From Balamuthia mandrillaris (lineage: Eukaryota; Discosea; Longamoebia; Balamuthiidae): a DNA stretch of 64,000 nt. Made by a program: the position numbers and the translations under genes. Shown here one piece after another: positions 22,671 through 34,404 of the stretch; the first letter of the stretch is position 1; each line of letters starts with the position of its first letter. The stretch covers positions 62,001-126,000 of the forward strand of contig JAVKOQ010000103.1 in NCBI GenBank assembly GCA_031835245.1. The letters are read 5' to 3'. The notes beneath the pieces were generated by a model. The model saw nothing but the letters and a program-made list of their open reading frames with translations. It did no database searches and was not told the DNA's origin.

Positions 22671-23299
22671 CAGTGTCGCGCTTTACCGGCAAACTGAGTC
22701 GGCAACGCAAAAAAAAATTTCTAGCTTCCCTTGACGCTGATAGTGTAATGATAATAATGTCCGATTGTTTCCAATAGTTTGCAATTAGGCCAATATTAAT
22801 ATCCTCAGAATTAATACAAGATCACCAGGCGAGCCCTCCGATCCTACCATTAAAAGCTATCATGGAACATCCATGTTGCTCCACACCGCTAATGTCTCCG
22901 CCAACAACGACATCGGGTTCTATAACGTCATCATATACCAAGCCAGAGTCTCCGCACAGAGACAGGTCAAATTTTTTTAAAAACAAAGTTAAAAAACAAA
23001 ACATAGCAAACCTACTACAACACAAAGTTGAAGGGCCGAGCCAACAGGGTGAATGATATTTCCTACCACTTTTTTTAAAAAAAATAAAACAGTGCATTAA
23101 CACTTAAAACAAAATAGTACTGTTGTTTCGATTTGTACGAAAATAATAAAGAGTTATCACTAAGACTATACAATGCGTTGTCAGCATTCAAAATGTTGCG
23201 GCTTATTGAAGCAGGCCACCTATTATTGAGGGATGTTTATGCGGTTGCTAAGCAAGGCGGCCAATAAAATGAAAATAAGCAAACCTTGTGATGAAGAAG
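22671..23299. other. Spacer between receptor genes B and C
   Basis: A 629-base AT-rich spacer with no supported gene. A short open frame at 22862-23056 on the plus strand has no recognisable features and is not called. Confidence 0.5.
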
Positions 23300-25639
23300 T
23301 TAAGGCATGAATTCCTCCTCTGCAAAGTCCACGCTCATCGTCATCACTTCGTTTGTTTCAGTGCTCTTGCTCTTCTTTCCAACAGGAGATTTCCCAGTAG
23401 GAGTCTTCTCGCTGGTAAACACGTTGCTGAACTTGCCTTGTCGGACGTTGTTGAAGAAGCGCCACCAGAAGCGACCCATGGAGGGACTGAAGCAAAAGTT
23501 GAAGAACAACATTAATCCGAGGGAGGAATAGCCGATGCTTCGCAACACCGCCAATCCGTAGTTGTGCACTTCTTCAGAGAGAGAGCAGTGTGGCAATCGG
23601 AAGAGCAAACATAGATAGTACTCGGAGTAGCCGTCTTCGATGGTGTCTTTGGCGGTGACCACTCGCAGAGAATAAGCGAAGATGAAGGCGATAAGAACCA
23701 GGTAAATGAAGATAAACAATACTACCCGTAGGTAGGTCCCGCATGTTTTCTTCAGCTTGTTCAGTTGACGCGCAAACAGCAGAAGACGGGTCAATGAAGC
23801 GACGAACAGAACGGTTCCCACCAAAAGGATAATGCCGACTGGAAGTCCCCAAAACACCAAAAAATGCACATCCGCCGAATCCAATGAACAGCTGCATATC
23901 ATCGTCAAAATTTGGTTGTACCATGAGACAGATGGAGCGATATGGAGAGAAACCAGAAGGAGGAGAAGGACAGTACAAGGAAGCCCCGGGCGCAAAGGCA
24001 ATTTTATCGGCAGCAGCAGGAATCATCATCAGAAAAGCAGGAACCGCCCATCCGCACACATGAAACACCACTTGAAGCCCAATCATCCATACTTTAGAGT
24101 CTGGCAATTTGCTTCCAAAGAACACCTGTTGCCAAAGTAAACATGTTAGTAGTGTTGCAACAAATGACTAAATGCAAAACTAGATAGCAAAAGGCGGTAC
24201 GTACGGAGAGGAACATGTTGAAAGCAACGATGCCCCACCACATGGTGCTGGACAAGAATCCCATCTGCACCAACCATCCTTGGAATGTGCACAGTCCCGA
24301 ATGCACCGCCATTTCTTCCATCTTAAAATCAACACCAACCACAGTGTCTCTTGCGAAAAATTCGGGCATGAGGTAGACGGTGTCGAAGCCGCACCAGGTG
24401 TTGTCGTAGCCAAAGAATGTGGGAAGGATCATGCCCACCGACTCCAGATGAGCAGCCACCGCCGCCATCAGGATCAGGTTCGAGGGGAACTTGCGCAGTT
24501 TGTTATGCAGCGCGTAGGATAACACCACTATGAGGCTTCCTGCCTAAATTCATTTGGTTTCAACAGAGGAGGAGCGAACAAATGAGGAAAAGAAAAAAGA
24601 ACAGGATAACCAAATGGGTAGAGACAGATACAGAAACAAGGAAGAAAACGCACCCATGAAAGCCAGCCCAGTACCAGTTGCAAGACCTTAATGCCATCAT
24701 ACTGGCTGTCAGAGTAAGCAGGTAAAGGACAAGTGAAGCCGCATGCATTTTTGTTTTCAACGTTACGAAGCGGATCCCCGCAAATCACCACTGTTGAACT
24801 GTTGGAATGGATACCATTACACTCCAACACGATGGAGTTTTCGGTTTGGTTGTTGGTGGAAAGAGAAACGTTATAACTGTTGGATTGATAAAAGGGTGCT
24901 CCGTTTGTGTCTGTTTCATTGCACATCATTGGAGGTTCGAAGCCAGGAGGAAAATACAAAGCCATGCCGATTGGAAAGCCTGTTGTCTTCAGATATTCTG
25001 AACACATTTGTACTAATTCAAAGACATTAGGAAAAAGGGCTTCAGTTTTGCGTCCTCAAAAAACTTACTGTAGTCGAAACATGTGGAGCTGCATGGCTGA
25101 ATTGGTGTGACAAGGAACGAGTCGTTATTGTCGGTGATATCTAGAAAGGACAGATAAGACAAGGACAACGGTGAGCACAAGAGAAAGAGAGAGGGAGGGA
25201 GAGAGAAATGAAGGAGAAGGATAGATGTGAGTACTTTGAGGAACTCGAGGGCAAGGCCTTAAATAAGTGGCACAAGCCAAACGTGCCCAATACCTTCCAC
25301 ACCTAGTTTCTATAGAACCGTCATCTTTGAGAGAGCCCACAATGTTTACTATCTGTTTGACGGTCTCTTGCATAACAAAGAAGTCCTCCCCTTCCGGAAC
25401 GTATATCCGTACCCCATCTCCTACATACTGAAGTTAAACAAAAACCAACTACCTGCATACAGAGAGAGAGAGAGAGAGAGAAATACACAAAATGTACCAC
25501 TCCAAACGTCAAACTGAGCACAGAAATCGGGTTCGCCGTTCCATTCTTCGCAGTATTGTGAGAGTGCCGTTGACAGGAAGAACAAAAGGAACGTCGTTGT
25601 TGCCGGTAGCTCCAACCGTTTACAAACGTGGCGCGTCAT
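23300..25639 (-). CDS. Frizzled/Smoothened-like seven-transmembrane receptor C
   Basis: Seven exons with the same intron positions as receptor B (25639-25498, 25420-25235, 25140-25069, 25012-24654, 24543-24205, 24125-23977, 23891-23300) encode 612 residues. A signal peptide (TTTFLLFFLSTALS) precedes the cysteine-rich domain (CEEWNGEPDFCAQF; CGRYWARLACATYLRPC; CGFTCPLPAYSDSQY), and seven membrane segments follow, ending FFNFCFSPSMGRFWW. The cytosolic tail is Lys/Ser/Thr-rich and ends MTMSVDFAEEEFMP, parallel to receptor B. Exons 4-6 have identical lengths in B and C (359, 339 and 149 bases), which shows a recent tandem duplication. As with B, no KTxxxW motif is seen. Confidence 0.9.
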
Positions 25640-26165
25640 GTTCGGTTTGCTGTATTTTTTGCTTTTAGTGGTACACCGAACAAACGGAAGGAAAAATTAC
25701 GTATGGTTCGTCATATTAATTATCGACAAATGACAATCTTCCTTTGATCGCATTAATATTGTAGTTTTAATAGCCATGACTAAGTCGCAAAAGCAAACAG
25801 AGAAAGCTCCCTCTGCCTCCGCACCTGTTGCGATTCTTGTGATGAGCATAACGAAAGGGTAGCAAACAGAACAAACGAACTCATGTGGTTGACTGTTCTT
25901 CGTCTGAATGTATGGCAAGATCAACAGATTAGTTGCTCAACCATACCAAAAAAACGGGAAACGAAGAACAACATGTGCAAACGAGTGGAACAAAAAAACA
26001 AATACGTAATAGGAGTTTCAAAGAAACTAAACCCTTGTAATTTATTACAGCCAGGCAACCGCAAAACCTACATGGACAATAAGAGACATGAGTGAACGAA
26101 CAGAAAGGGATAGAGAACTGTGTTTACATACAAATTTTCTGCTTCAGCGTTCGCTTGGGCAAAGA

Positions 26166-26199
<34 letters not shown>

Positions 26200-26406
26200 T
26201 TATTTCGCCAAACACAACAGCAGCAACGAGGCACAGCAAAGTGGCAGAGGCGTTATTCGTTCCATAAAGAATATGCCCTCAGATTCTTCGCAAGGAGAAG
26301 AACCATTGACTACTCAAGCATCGGTGCCATGAGTGTTTTCAGGATAGTAGATGATGGCAATTATATGTTCATCACCTCGTTGTTTTTGAGCGGGTATTCT
26401 TCAGCT
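25640..26406. other. Spacer between receptor C and the disordered-protein gene
   Basis: 767 bases with no supported gene. A GA run lies at about 26168-26195. The plus-strand open frame crossing 26092-26940 is judged a shadow of the minus-strand gene. Confidence 0.45.
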
Positions 26407-27465
26407 CTAAGTTTTAGCGGCGATCTGATCGTTGGTGCCAAAGGCGTTGAACACCTCCCCTTCGCTGCTGTCCGCAGAGAAGTCAAACACAAAGCGAGGA
26501 GAGGAGGTGGCGCTAATCCTGCCGCCAAAGCCACGATATTGCGGCGAAAGAAGGTACGTTGCTTCCCAAAACGGCTGAGGCGGAGAGTAAACTGGCGTTA
26601 TAGGATTGGGAGGCGTTGGTGGTCGCTGCAGTTGTTGGCTCAACCAATTGTTGCCAAGAAGAGAAACGGTCTCCATATCTTCGCTTGCTTGTTGTGGTTG
26701 TGGTGTCTGAAATGCGTCTACTCTGTGTTTGAAGCGATGGCCTTTCTGAGGTTTTTGCATGGCTCGCAGGCGTTGTTGCCGTCTGTTCTTCTTGTGGCTG
26801 AAGCGGCCTCTATGATGCTGTGCGTTGGTTGCTCGTTGTTGGTCTTGTCGCAGAGACGTTGTAGATCCTTGGGCAGCTGTGGAGGTAAAAGGAGACGCCG
26901 AGGGCGCAGATACTCTTGTGGCAAAGTCAAGCCTCGATAACAAGTGTTCCGGTACCGAGCTTGCAGCAGAGGAGAAAGCAGAAGTAGAGGTGGAGGAGGA
27001 GGAGGAGGAGGAGATCGTGGAGACAGTGGAGCTGAGCGAGTCACCGCACAAAGAGAAAGGCGCTGTTCCCGAGAGATCAGAGTTGGCTCGTCCCCTTGAA
27101 GGCGGAACCACAACGATGGAACGTAGTCCTCCACCTCCTGTTAACAAGCTCTCGGCGGAGACCTGCTCCTCCGGGGTGCCGTCATGGCTAAGAGTTCGTT
27201 TGTGGCCTCTTCCCTTTTTTTGCTTGAGGTTGCTGTTGCGCCGCGGCTTTGACGAGATTTTGGCCTTGCCCTGATCCAAGGCCGCCTCCAATGACATGAT
27301 GCGTTGTTGGTGAGGGGGGCTCGCCCTGTTTTGTTTCGTTGGGGAAGACCGAGCAGATGATGAGGATGACTCGGGCGGACTCCCTCGTTGGTGACGGTTG
27401 GAGTTGGGGTGCTCTACCTCGTTGGATTGATTGGCGGACATGGATCTCCTTCTTCGTGGCTGCAT
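26407..27465 (-). CDS. Hypothetical low-complexity (disordered) protein
   Basis: A single-exon open frame of 352 residues that I do not recognise. It starts MQPRRRRSMSANQ and is rich in Ser, Pro, Gln, Arg and Asn throughout, with a basic segment (KKGRGHKRTLSHDG) near residue 90, a Ser run near 150-165, basic KNRRQQRLR/HRFKHR stretches near 230-250, and a Pro-rich piece (RPPTPPNPITPVYSPPQP) near 285. Only the last 60 residues look foldable (ATYLLSPQYRGFGG, RFVFDFSADSSEGE). No signal peptide or membrane segment is seen. The RRRRSMS and KRTLSHDG motifs look like basophilic kinase or 14-3-3 sites. It is possibly a regulatory or nucleic-acid-associated protein, which is inference only. Confidence 0.6.
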   Translation of the reverse strand: MQPRRRRSMSANQSNEVEHPNSNRHQRGSPPESSSSSARSSPTKQNRASPPHQQRIMSLEAALDQGKAKISSKPRRNSNLKQKKGRGHKRTLSHDGTPEEQVSAESLLTGGGGLRSIVVVPPSRGRANSDLSGTAPFSLCGDSLSSTVSTISSSSSSSTSTSAFSSAASSVPEHLLSRLDFATRVSAPSASPFTSTAAQGSTTSLRQDQQRATNAQHHRGRFSHKKNRRQQRLRAMQKPQKGHRFKHRVDAFQTPQPQQASEDMETVSLLGNNWLSQQLQRPPTPPNPITPVYSPPQPFWEATYLLSPQYRGFGGRISATSSPRFVFDFSADSSEGEVFNAFGTNDQIAAKT

Positions 27466-27611
27466 CTTGTTTCTTTTTTTTTTTTCTATTTCGTTTGTTT
27501 GTCTTCTGATCGATTACACGCAAGAAAAAAAAAATTGTCGATGAGTCGGAAAAACCTTCCCCAAAAAAGAGAGAGAGAGTGTGTTTTTCTTTCTCCCCTC
27601 TTCTGTGATTC

Positions 27612-27668
<57 letters not shown>

Positions 27669-27882
27669 AGCAAGAGGGGGAAAAAACCAAGGCAACAGTA
27701 CCCCTTTGCGCGTTTCGTCCTCTACCAAGTTTCTTTTGTTTATGAAAAAAACGGAAATAATAATAAACAAAGGGGGGGGAGGCAGGGCTGCTTTAGCGCT
27801 GCTGCTGCTGTGCTTCTTTTATCTGTTTGCCTAGCCAATGGGGGGGGGGGGGCTGGACCCAGTCTACCGCCTCCTCCTCCTC

Positions 27883-27913
<31 letters not shown>

Positions 27914-28313
27914 GTAGCAAGGGAGAGGCTGGGAGGGATTGGCTGGGTGGAAAACCAAACGAAAACACAAGGAGAAGGAAAAAGAAAAGGAAAAAGAAAA
28001 GGAAAGGGAGAGGAGAGGAGAGGAGAGAGAGAAGAGATGCCCACACCTCCCCCGCAGAATTTCACTACGTCGAAGTAGCAGTGGGGGCAGTCGAGGAGAG
28101 AGATGGAGCAAATGATGGATGGGTTGCACCGTTTTTTATACATTCCGTCGTCGTCGTTGGGTATAAAGAAGACAAGCAGCAAGAGAGAGAGAGGGAGAGA
28201 GGGAGGGAGAGAGAGGGAGAGAGAGGGAGAGAGAGGGAGAGAGAGGGAGAGAGAAGAGGACTCAAAACAAAGTTCAAAGGAGCTCCTTCTGGCAACTTAC
28301 AAGAGTAGGTTTG
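27466..28313. other. Repeat-rich spacer upstream of the disordered-protein gene
   Basis: No gene is called. The region holds GA runs at about 27614-27668, a run of about twelve G at 27841-27852, a CTC then CTG triplet run at about 27870-27913, AGGAAAAAGAAA-type repeats at 27975-28008, and about ten GGGAGAGA units at about 28190-28252. A minus-strand open frame with CPHCYFDVVKF occurs around 28080 but cannot be supported as an exon. Confidence 0.5.
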
Positions 28314-30634
28314 TCAGGGAGCGTGAAGGTTGTCTTTGTCACCGCTGGCGCGTGGGGTGGTGGGACAGGAGAGGGGCTTTTGGTTGTTGCTTGTGGCTGC
28401 ACAGGCGGCGTGCTTGCTTGGGTCGCTGGCACCGCCGCCACTGCTGTCACCGGGTGACGATGCGGCGGCTGCTATCGTGATGGTGTTCTTGTCGTGAGAG
28501 CCTCTGGGCGTGGAGGGGCTTGAGATGGAGCCTCGTCTCTGCCTGCCTCCGCCCATCTCTCTGGTTATTGCCAACACGGTTAGCAGAAGGAGGAGAAGGA
28601 GAAGGAGTAGGAGGAGAAGGGGAAGGAGGAGTAGGAGAACAATAACACAACAAGCAAGCAGAACATGTTATGTACGCACATGAGGGTGGGCGGGTCGCTG
28701 ACGACAACGGACCGGTCTCGCGTAAAGCCAGCGCCAGAGGAGGAAGTTGAACGATCGAGCTGCGATACGAAAGGCCCAGAGAAGAGCAGCTTGGAGTCCT
28801 GGAGGAGAGGGGCCAGCTCCATGCCGTTCTCCTGGGTGCACCTCTTGACCTCCTCGAGGGTAAGGAGAGCCCTGCTGGCCACGAGGTAGATCAACCCCTC
28901 CAACACGGTCGGCGAGAAGCGGTTCTTGAGGAAGCTCTGGAAGCCGGCCTCACGAGGTACCGACGCCTCTTCCAAAGAGGAGGCAGCGCCCGCAGAAGAG
29001 AAAGAGGAAGAGGAAGACGAGGAGGTGGGAGAGGTAAAGCGCCATCCTTTAGTGGCGGTGGTGGTGAAGAGGGTATGAATGTTCTTCTCCACGTTTTTGT
29101 TGCGGGAGCCATAGAGAGTAAAGATGGGCACACGCACCAGGCCAAGGCTCTCGCTGGTGAGCCTCTTGCGGGCCCTGGCCTCGGCCTTCTCGAACTGCGC
29201 CATGGTCACCTCCTTGAAGTAGAGGTGAGTGGTCATGCTCTCGTCCCACATGCGGTAGGACGCCACCCTTTGGTACTGAGCCGCATCGTAGAGGGAGGAT
29301 GACGATGGTGCGGATGACGGTGGAGGGCTCTCTTGCGCCACAATGGAGACCGATGGCTTGCTCAAGGAGAGCAGGCCGCCCTTCTTGCTGTCGCTTCTGG
29401 TCCGCTTGCCGCTGTTGCTCTCTTTGTCTTTGTCCTTGTCTTTATCTTTGAGGGAGCCGTCCAGCTTGCGAGAGCCAGAGCTGGTGGCGCTGTCTTTGCG
29501 CTTCCTCTCCTTGATGCTCCTGCTGCGTTCTTTCCGTTTACCGCCCTTCTCGCTGATCGATGCCTCGTCGCTGGCATGCTCCGAAGCATCGGTCAGTGAG
29601 AAGCTATCCGACGTCGTCACTTTATCCTTGAGGGAACCCTTGCGAGTGCTGCTGGACCGCTCTCTCCTTCCCTCCTTCTTCCGCCCGTCCTTGCCAAACT
29701 TTTCATGAAGAAGCCTTTCCAGGGCCCCCTCGAAGCTCTCCTCCAGCTCAATATAGCCCCCAATCCAGGACAGAGAGCCGGTCCAGCTCATGCTCATCAG
29801 CGCCAAGGAAGAGGTAACCTCAGCTCGCAGCGGAGAGGAGCTGTGGGCTCTCTTTCGAACGGATTGCTGTGGGGTGGTGGTGGGGCCGCCAGAGAACGGG
29901 TGAGACTCTCTCACCACCAAGGTGACGTAGAGCCGCTCCTTGGGGGTAAACTGGAAGGGTTGACCAAGCTCTTTCTTGTTGGGGATGCGAATGACCTCTT
30001 TGACAATGCCCAGCCGCTTGACGTCGGAGATTGAGGGCCTGCTCTCCAAAAATGCCTTCATCTTCTCCTGCGAGTTCTTTCGTTCCCGCGTTTGTATTTC
30101 GGTCTTGATGATGTTCATGTTGACAAGGTCAGCCTGAGAGGGTCTTCTTTGTAGGAATGCGTCCAACATCTGCTTGCGCAGCAACTCAAAGTGATGATCG
30201 CTCTCGGCTTCTGGTGCCAGCGCTGCGGTGGCTTCTTGCTGCAGCTCTCGCAACTGTTTCATAAGTCGGTCGCCCTCGTGAGCATCGATGGTGGAGCGCT
30301 GGGAGTTACCAGCGCTTCCGCTGGATCCTCTGAGAGCTAGAACGCCGGAGGATGTCAATGGGTAGAGTGCGCCTTCGCTGTTCTGACGAGGACGCGTCTT
30401 ACTGCCCGGCGCCCCCTCCGTTTTCTCGTTTATACCCTCTGTTTTCGCTTTATCTTCTTGTTCGTCTGTTTTGCTTTGGTTGCCCTTCCGCTCAACACTC
30501 ACTGGAGAAAGGACTGATACGGATCGAGTTCTCACCATCTTTCTTCCTCCACTATCCATTATTGCAGATAGCACATCATCATCAACTGCAGGGTATAAAA
30601 TGTTTAAAACAATTTGAGAATGAATGAAAACACT

Positions 30635-30680
<46 letters not shown>

Positions 30681-31963
30681 TGGATTATCGAACCGGCAAT
30701 GCTCTCTCGCGACTCTCTACGAATCCTATCAGTTAGTATCTCGTCGCGTCCGGTGAAATGCCGAGTGCTCTGACTGGTCAGCTTCATCTTCTTATCCAGC
30801 CCTGGGTTGGTTCTCTTCCCCCCCGCCCGCATCGATGGAGGCACAATGGTGGCAAAGATTTGAGCGCTGCCCAAACCGCCTCCTCCTGGTTCGCTTTGGC
30901 TGTGGGAGCGCACTCGCGTGGGCGGTGTGTAATATTCAGAATCTACCAAGGCATTGAAGTTGGTAGAGATCCTGAACTGGTTGGTGTTTTCTAACGTGCG
31001 TGAGGCTTGAGCGGGCATGGTTGACGGACGTTGGTTAGCACCAGGAAAGGGCGGAGAATCCTGAGTGCTGGACTTGTGCTCCTTGTTCTTCTTGCTGAAG
31101 CCAAGACGGAACATGTTCTTTTTCTTTTTGGTCTTCTTTGCCGCTTTGATTCTTAGCTTCTCAGCGTTTTCTCTTTCTGGAGGGTGTTGATATTGTTTAA
31201 AAATGCAGCCAAATGCGAGAGGAGAGAGAGAGGAGGGACAGAGAGAGAGAGAGATACCTTTAATAAGAGCTAAGTAAGGAGGATACTTTTGGAAACGATC
31301 GTAGGCATCATTTTGCATCAACAAGACAACAGCCCGTTGAGCAGCCATAAACAGATTCCTGTGAAAGACCTGTTCCAACAGTTCTAAGTTTGTTTCCTGG
31401 ATGTTGCCCAAGATCTGTTGGCGTAGGTCCTTTCGTTGCTCAGAGCTGATGTTGACCTCTTCTGGAGAGCCTGCTTTCAGGAAAGTATTGTAGATCAGCA
31501 TGGCCTTCTTCGCTCGCGACAGGACCGAGACCAGTGCTTTGTACCGCTCCACCTCCTCCCAAAAGTTAAAGTTCTCCAGGATGAAGCACTCTTGGCAAAA
31601 TTGTTTGAACAGTTGTTTCTGGACTTCGTCGCTCAACAGCTCCAGCAACCGAACCTTTCGGGTGCCTGCATGCTGTTGGCCAGTGTTGTTGGCATCCGTT
31701 CCTGCATCGCTATCGAGAGGAGACTTTGAAGTAAGAGGCTCAGGGCTGGATCCGCTTTGTGTGATGCGGTCTCTGCGCGGCGAGCCTTTGAGTCGAGGCG
31801 AAATACTGGCCACGAGCTCTGCCTGCAATGCCGCGTTCGCCTGAGCGTGAGCTGCGTTATAGAAAGGTAGTTTTGCAACATATTGCTCGTGTGTTGGTAC
31901 ATGAAGAAGAACGAATCAGAGACAAAAACATGGACGGATGTGCGTACCCTCTGTCGACATCAT
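28314..31963 (-). CDS. RGS-domain protein with two RPEL-like motifs
   Basis: Five exons (31963-31948, 31851-31258, 31176-30694, 30585-28680, 28560-28314) encode 1,081 residues starting MMSTEAHAQAN. Residues ~60-200 form an RGS domain (LLELLSDEVQKQLFKQFCQE, NFNFWEEVERYK, YDRFQKYPPYLALI), a GTPase accelerator for G-alpha subunits. A basic disordered linker follows. Near residues 500-565 lie two RPEL-type G-actin-binding motifs (MLDAFLQRRPSQADLVNMNI and MKAFLESRPSISDVKRLGI). A long Ser/Lys/Asp-rich linker and a conserved-looking block near 860-990 follow. The first exon is only 16 bases; its ATG restores frame with the next exon and is the best start. The last splice (CTCAT|GTGCGT) was chosen because it keeps a low-complexity tail containing two similar STPRGSHDKN/TTPRASGDKDN segments; a GTACAT donor three bases on is the alternative. 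Confidence 0.8.
30632..30678. repeat. (GA)n microsatellite in RGS-gene intron
   Basis: GA run (CT on the sense strand) between exons 3 and 4; a shorter one lies at about 31220-31252 in the preceding intron. Confidence 0.9.
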
Positions 31964-32367
31964 GCAACCAGGACTCGGCGAAGAGCTCGTGCAGATGAAG
32001 ATACTTCAACAACACGACGAAAAAAAATAAATAAATAGAGCCCACACTTGGTTTTCGTTCGACGGAGTTGAAACAATAAGGTTAGAGCAGAGCTCTTGCA
32101 GAGGGGGCTTTCCTTGGAAACGTAAAGCGTCTTTGCCAAAGCGTCGTTCCTTCTTCCTGTTTTACAATACTATATTTCGGGCTCTGGTGTCCGATCGCTA
32201 AACTGTCGCATAAAAGGTTAACTTATAGTTTTACAGAAAGAAAAGACCATCATTTGCCTTTCGGATAGGAGGAGGGAAACTTGCAATAAGCTAAGCCTGC
32301 CTTTGTGTTTAGAAAAATGAAAGTAATGTAGACTGTACAAGATACATGAAGAGGAGCAGTACGGCTA
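31964..32367. other. Spacer between RGS gene and SAM-nitroreductase gene
   Basis: 404 bases between the upstream end of the RGS gene and the stop of the next minus-strand gene. No coding sequence is recognised. Confidence 0.5.
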
Positions 32368-34133
32368 CTATAGCGAGTATATAGCTTTAGCGGCCTCGTT
32401 CAACATGTTATGTTGGTAGTCGAACGGAAGGACGCGATCGTCAGCGGAGGCAAAGCCTACCGCAAAGTGGTAAAAGTCTTGATAGTCCTTCTCCATGCCA
32501 AAGTCATGTAGGGCCTCGTCGTCAAGGAAGCAGCCCATGCCAGTGGCACCCATTCCTTGGGCATGAGCTGTTGTTTGTTTATGCGTAAGCAATCGATTAC
32601 GCGAGCAAGAGAGATCGCATAACAGAAGATGTGACGTACCTTCGAGATAGAGAAGGTGGCCTATCGCCCCTGCCTCCCAGTGAATCCGTCGATACGCCTG
32701 TGGGCCAAGCTTCCTTATTACAGCGTCGAGAGGAGAGAACATCGCGACAGTGAAACAGCTAGTGCGGGCAATCTCTTGATAGCAGCTAGCTATCTTTGAT
32801 CTTTCAGAAACGGATAAGTCTTCTTCTTGTGAGGTCTCGTTCTTCTCGTGTTCGGCATCACTGCTAGATCTTAAACGGAAGAACGGGAAGGCCATCTGCT
32901 GGTGATCACCCTCGCCTTCCGCTACGAAGAAGCGAGAGATAAAAGGTTCAAGTCCGGCGGGCTGTTCCCATTGTGCTCCCGGCGCAAGCTCTTGAAGATG
33001 CGTGAGCAGAAATGGATCTCGTACGAGGGCATAATAACCAGAGGGAAGCCCCTCCACTCGGTATGCATATACTCCCAAACAAGGCACCGTGATGGCATTG
33101 GGAAACACGTCCCAGGGCATACTGCTACCACTGGTACCTGGCAACAGTCGTGCCATAAAGGCCAGGAATTGTTGTAGTTCCATTGCTTTTTAAATGGATG
33201 TTAGCGGGTGGTCGAAAAACATGGGAAGAAAAGAGATTACCCTTGGAAGTAAAGCTAAGAGCGGAACGTCGCTGTCGTATTACAGTGGTTGCCTCGGCTT
33301 CAGCTGAAAAACTGAATAACTCGGGGCGAGCACGAAGAGGGAAACACAAGTTCCTTTGCAGATCCGCTTTTGACTGTTCCTCTGCCACTTCTTTCCCTAC
33401 TCCCGTCGATGATGGTCGTTGTATGTTCAAGGAAACCTCCGTAACGGCTTCTATAAGATCCCATCTGGTATGCTCTAGATTTAATATGTTGCATTTGCCT
33501 AACCACTGTCCACTCTCTTTAACAAAAGCTGGCAACGATTGCTTTATCGCGAGTGCCACTTCCTTCAAAAGCGAAGACTTGACCTCGAACGAACGAGGCA
33601 CTGCCAGCATGAATACGTTGGGATACTCGATGGGTTCATCTTGGTCAGCGGAGGAGCTCAGTGACAGGCCCAACAGCGTGGCTAGGCTCAAATCGTCCAT
33701 AATCTCGTTCATAGGAAGGAGGGTATACTCTATCATATGCGCTGCTATTCGCAACGCAGCGACAGCATGGCCTACATCCAGTTGACTATAACTGAATTGC
33801 ATGTACGGTCAGCCATTTAATGGAAAGAAAGAACAAGCAAAACGTAAAGAACAGAAACAAAACGAATAAGCAAGAAGCAGAGAAAGGGCGAACCGGAAAC
33901 CTCGCTCTCCGTATTTCCATATCTCTCTCCTGTTGAAAAGTAGGTTAATCCCAAGTTACATCTGTAGGAGTGTTTCTTGAAGAAACACATACCAATAGAT
34001 TCCCGTCAAAGCGAGAAAGAAAGAGCCTGTCGGGAGTTTCGCGGTCCACGCTTGCCAGGTATTGCTATCCACCATTACCCGCATTTCCAAGCCATGGTCT
34101 CTGTTACCTCAGTCAGCCAGCTATGTACTTCTG

Positions 34134-34166
<33 letters not shown>

Positions 34167-34359
34167 ATGTTTTGTAAACTGGGGGATAGGCGTGCCTTGG
34201 AGAATAATGATATAGTGCAGCGCAAGAGTCGCAAAGCCCGTCAGCGGGTGGCAAAAAAGCATAACATTCCGTCGGGTGCAGCCCGCCGCTGTGGTGTAGT
34301 TCGCCATTGAGAATATAGCAAAGATAGAAGAGAGACACAAGAGAAACAAGAAACGAGAT

Positions 34360-34404
<45 letters not shown>

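Noticed and set aside
22862-23056. Small plus-strand open frame between receptors B and C
   Set aside because: 64 residues, AT-rich, no similarity to neighbours and no splice partners.
26092-26940. 282-residue plus-strand open frame over the disordered-protein gene
   Set aside because: Begins in a GA repeat and lacks any recognisable sequence; the minus-strand frame is longer and has natural low-complexity composition and a good start.
27793-28182. Minus-strand open frame with CPHC and FCGGG, zinc-finger-like
   Set aside because: No acceptor/donor pair joins it to the next gene, and most of the frame is translation of simple repeats.
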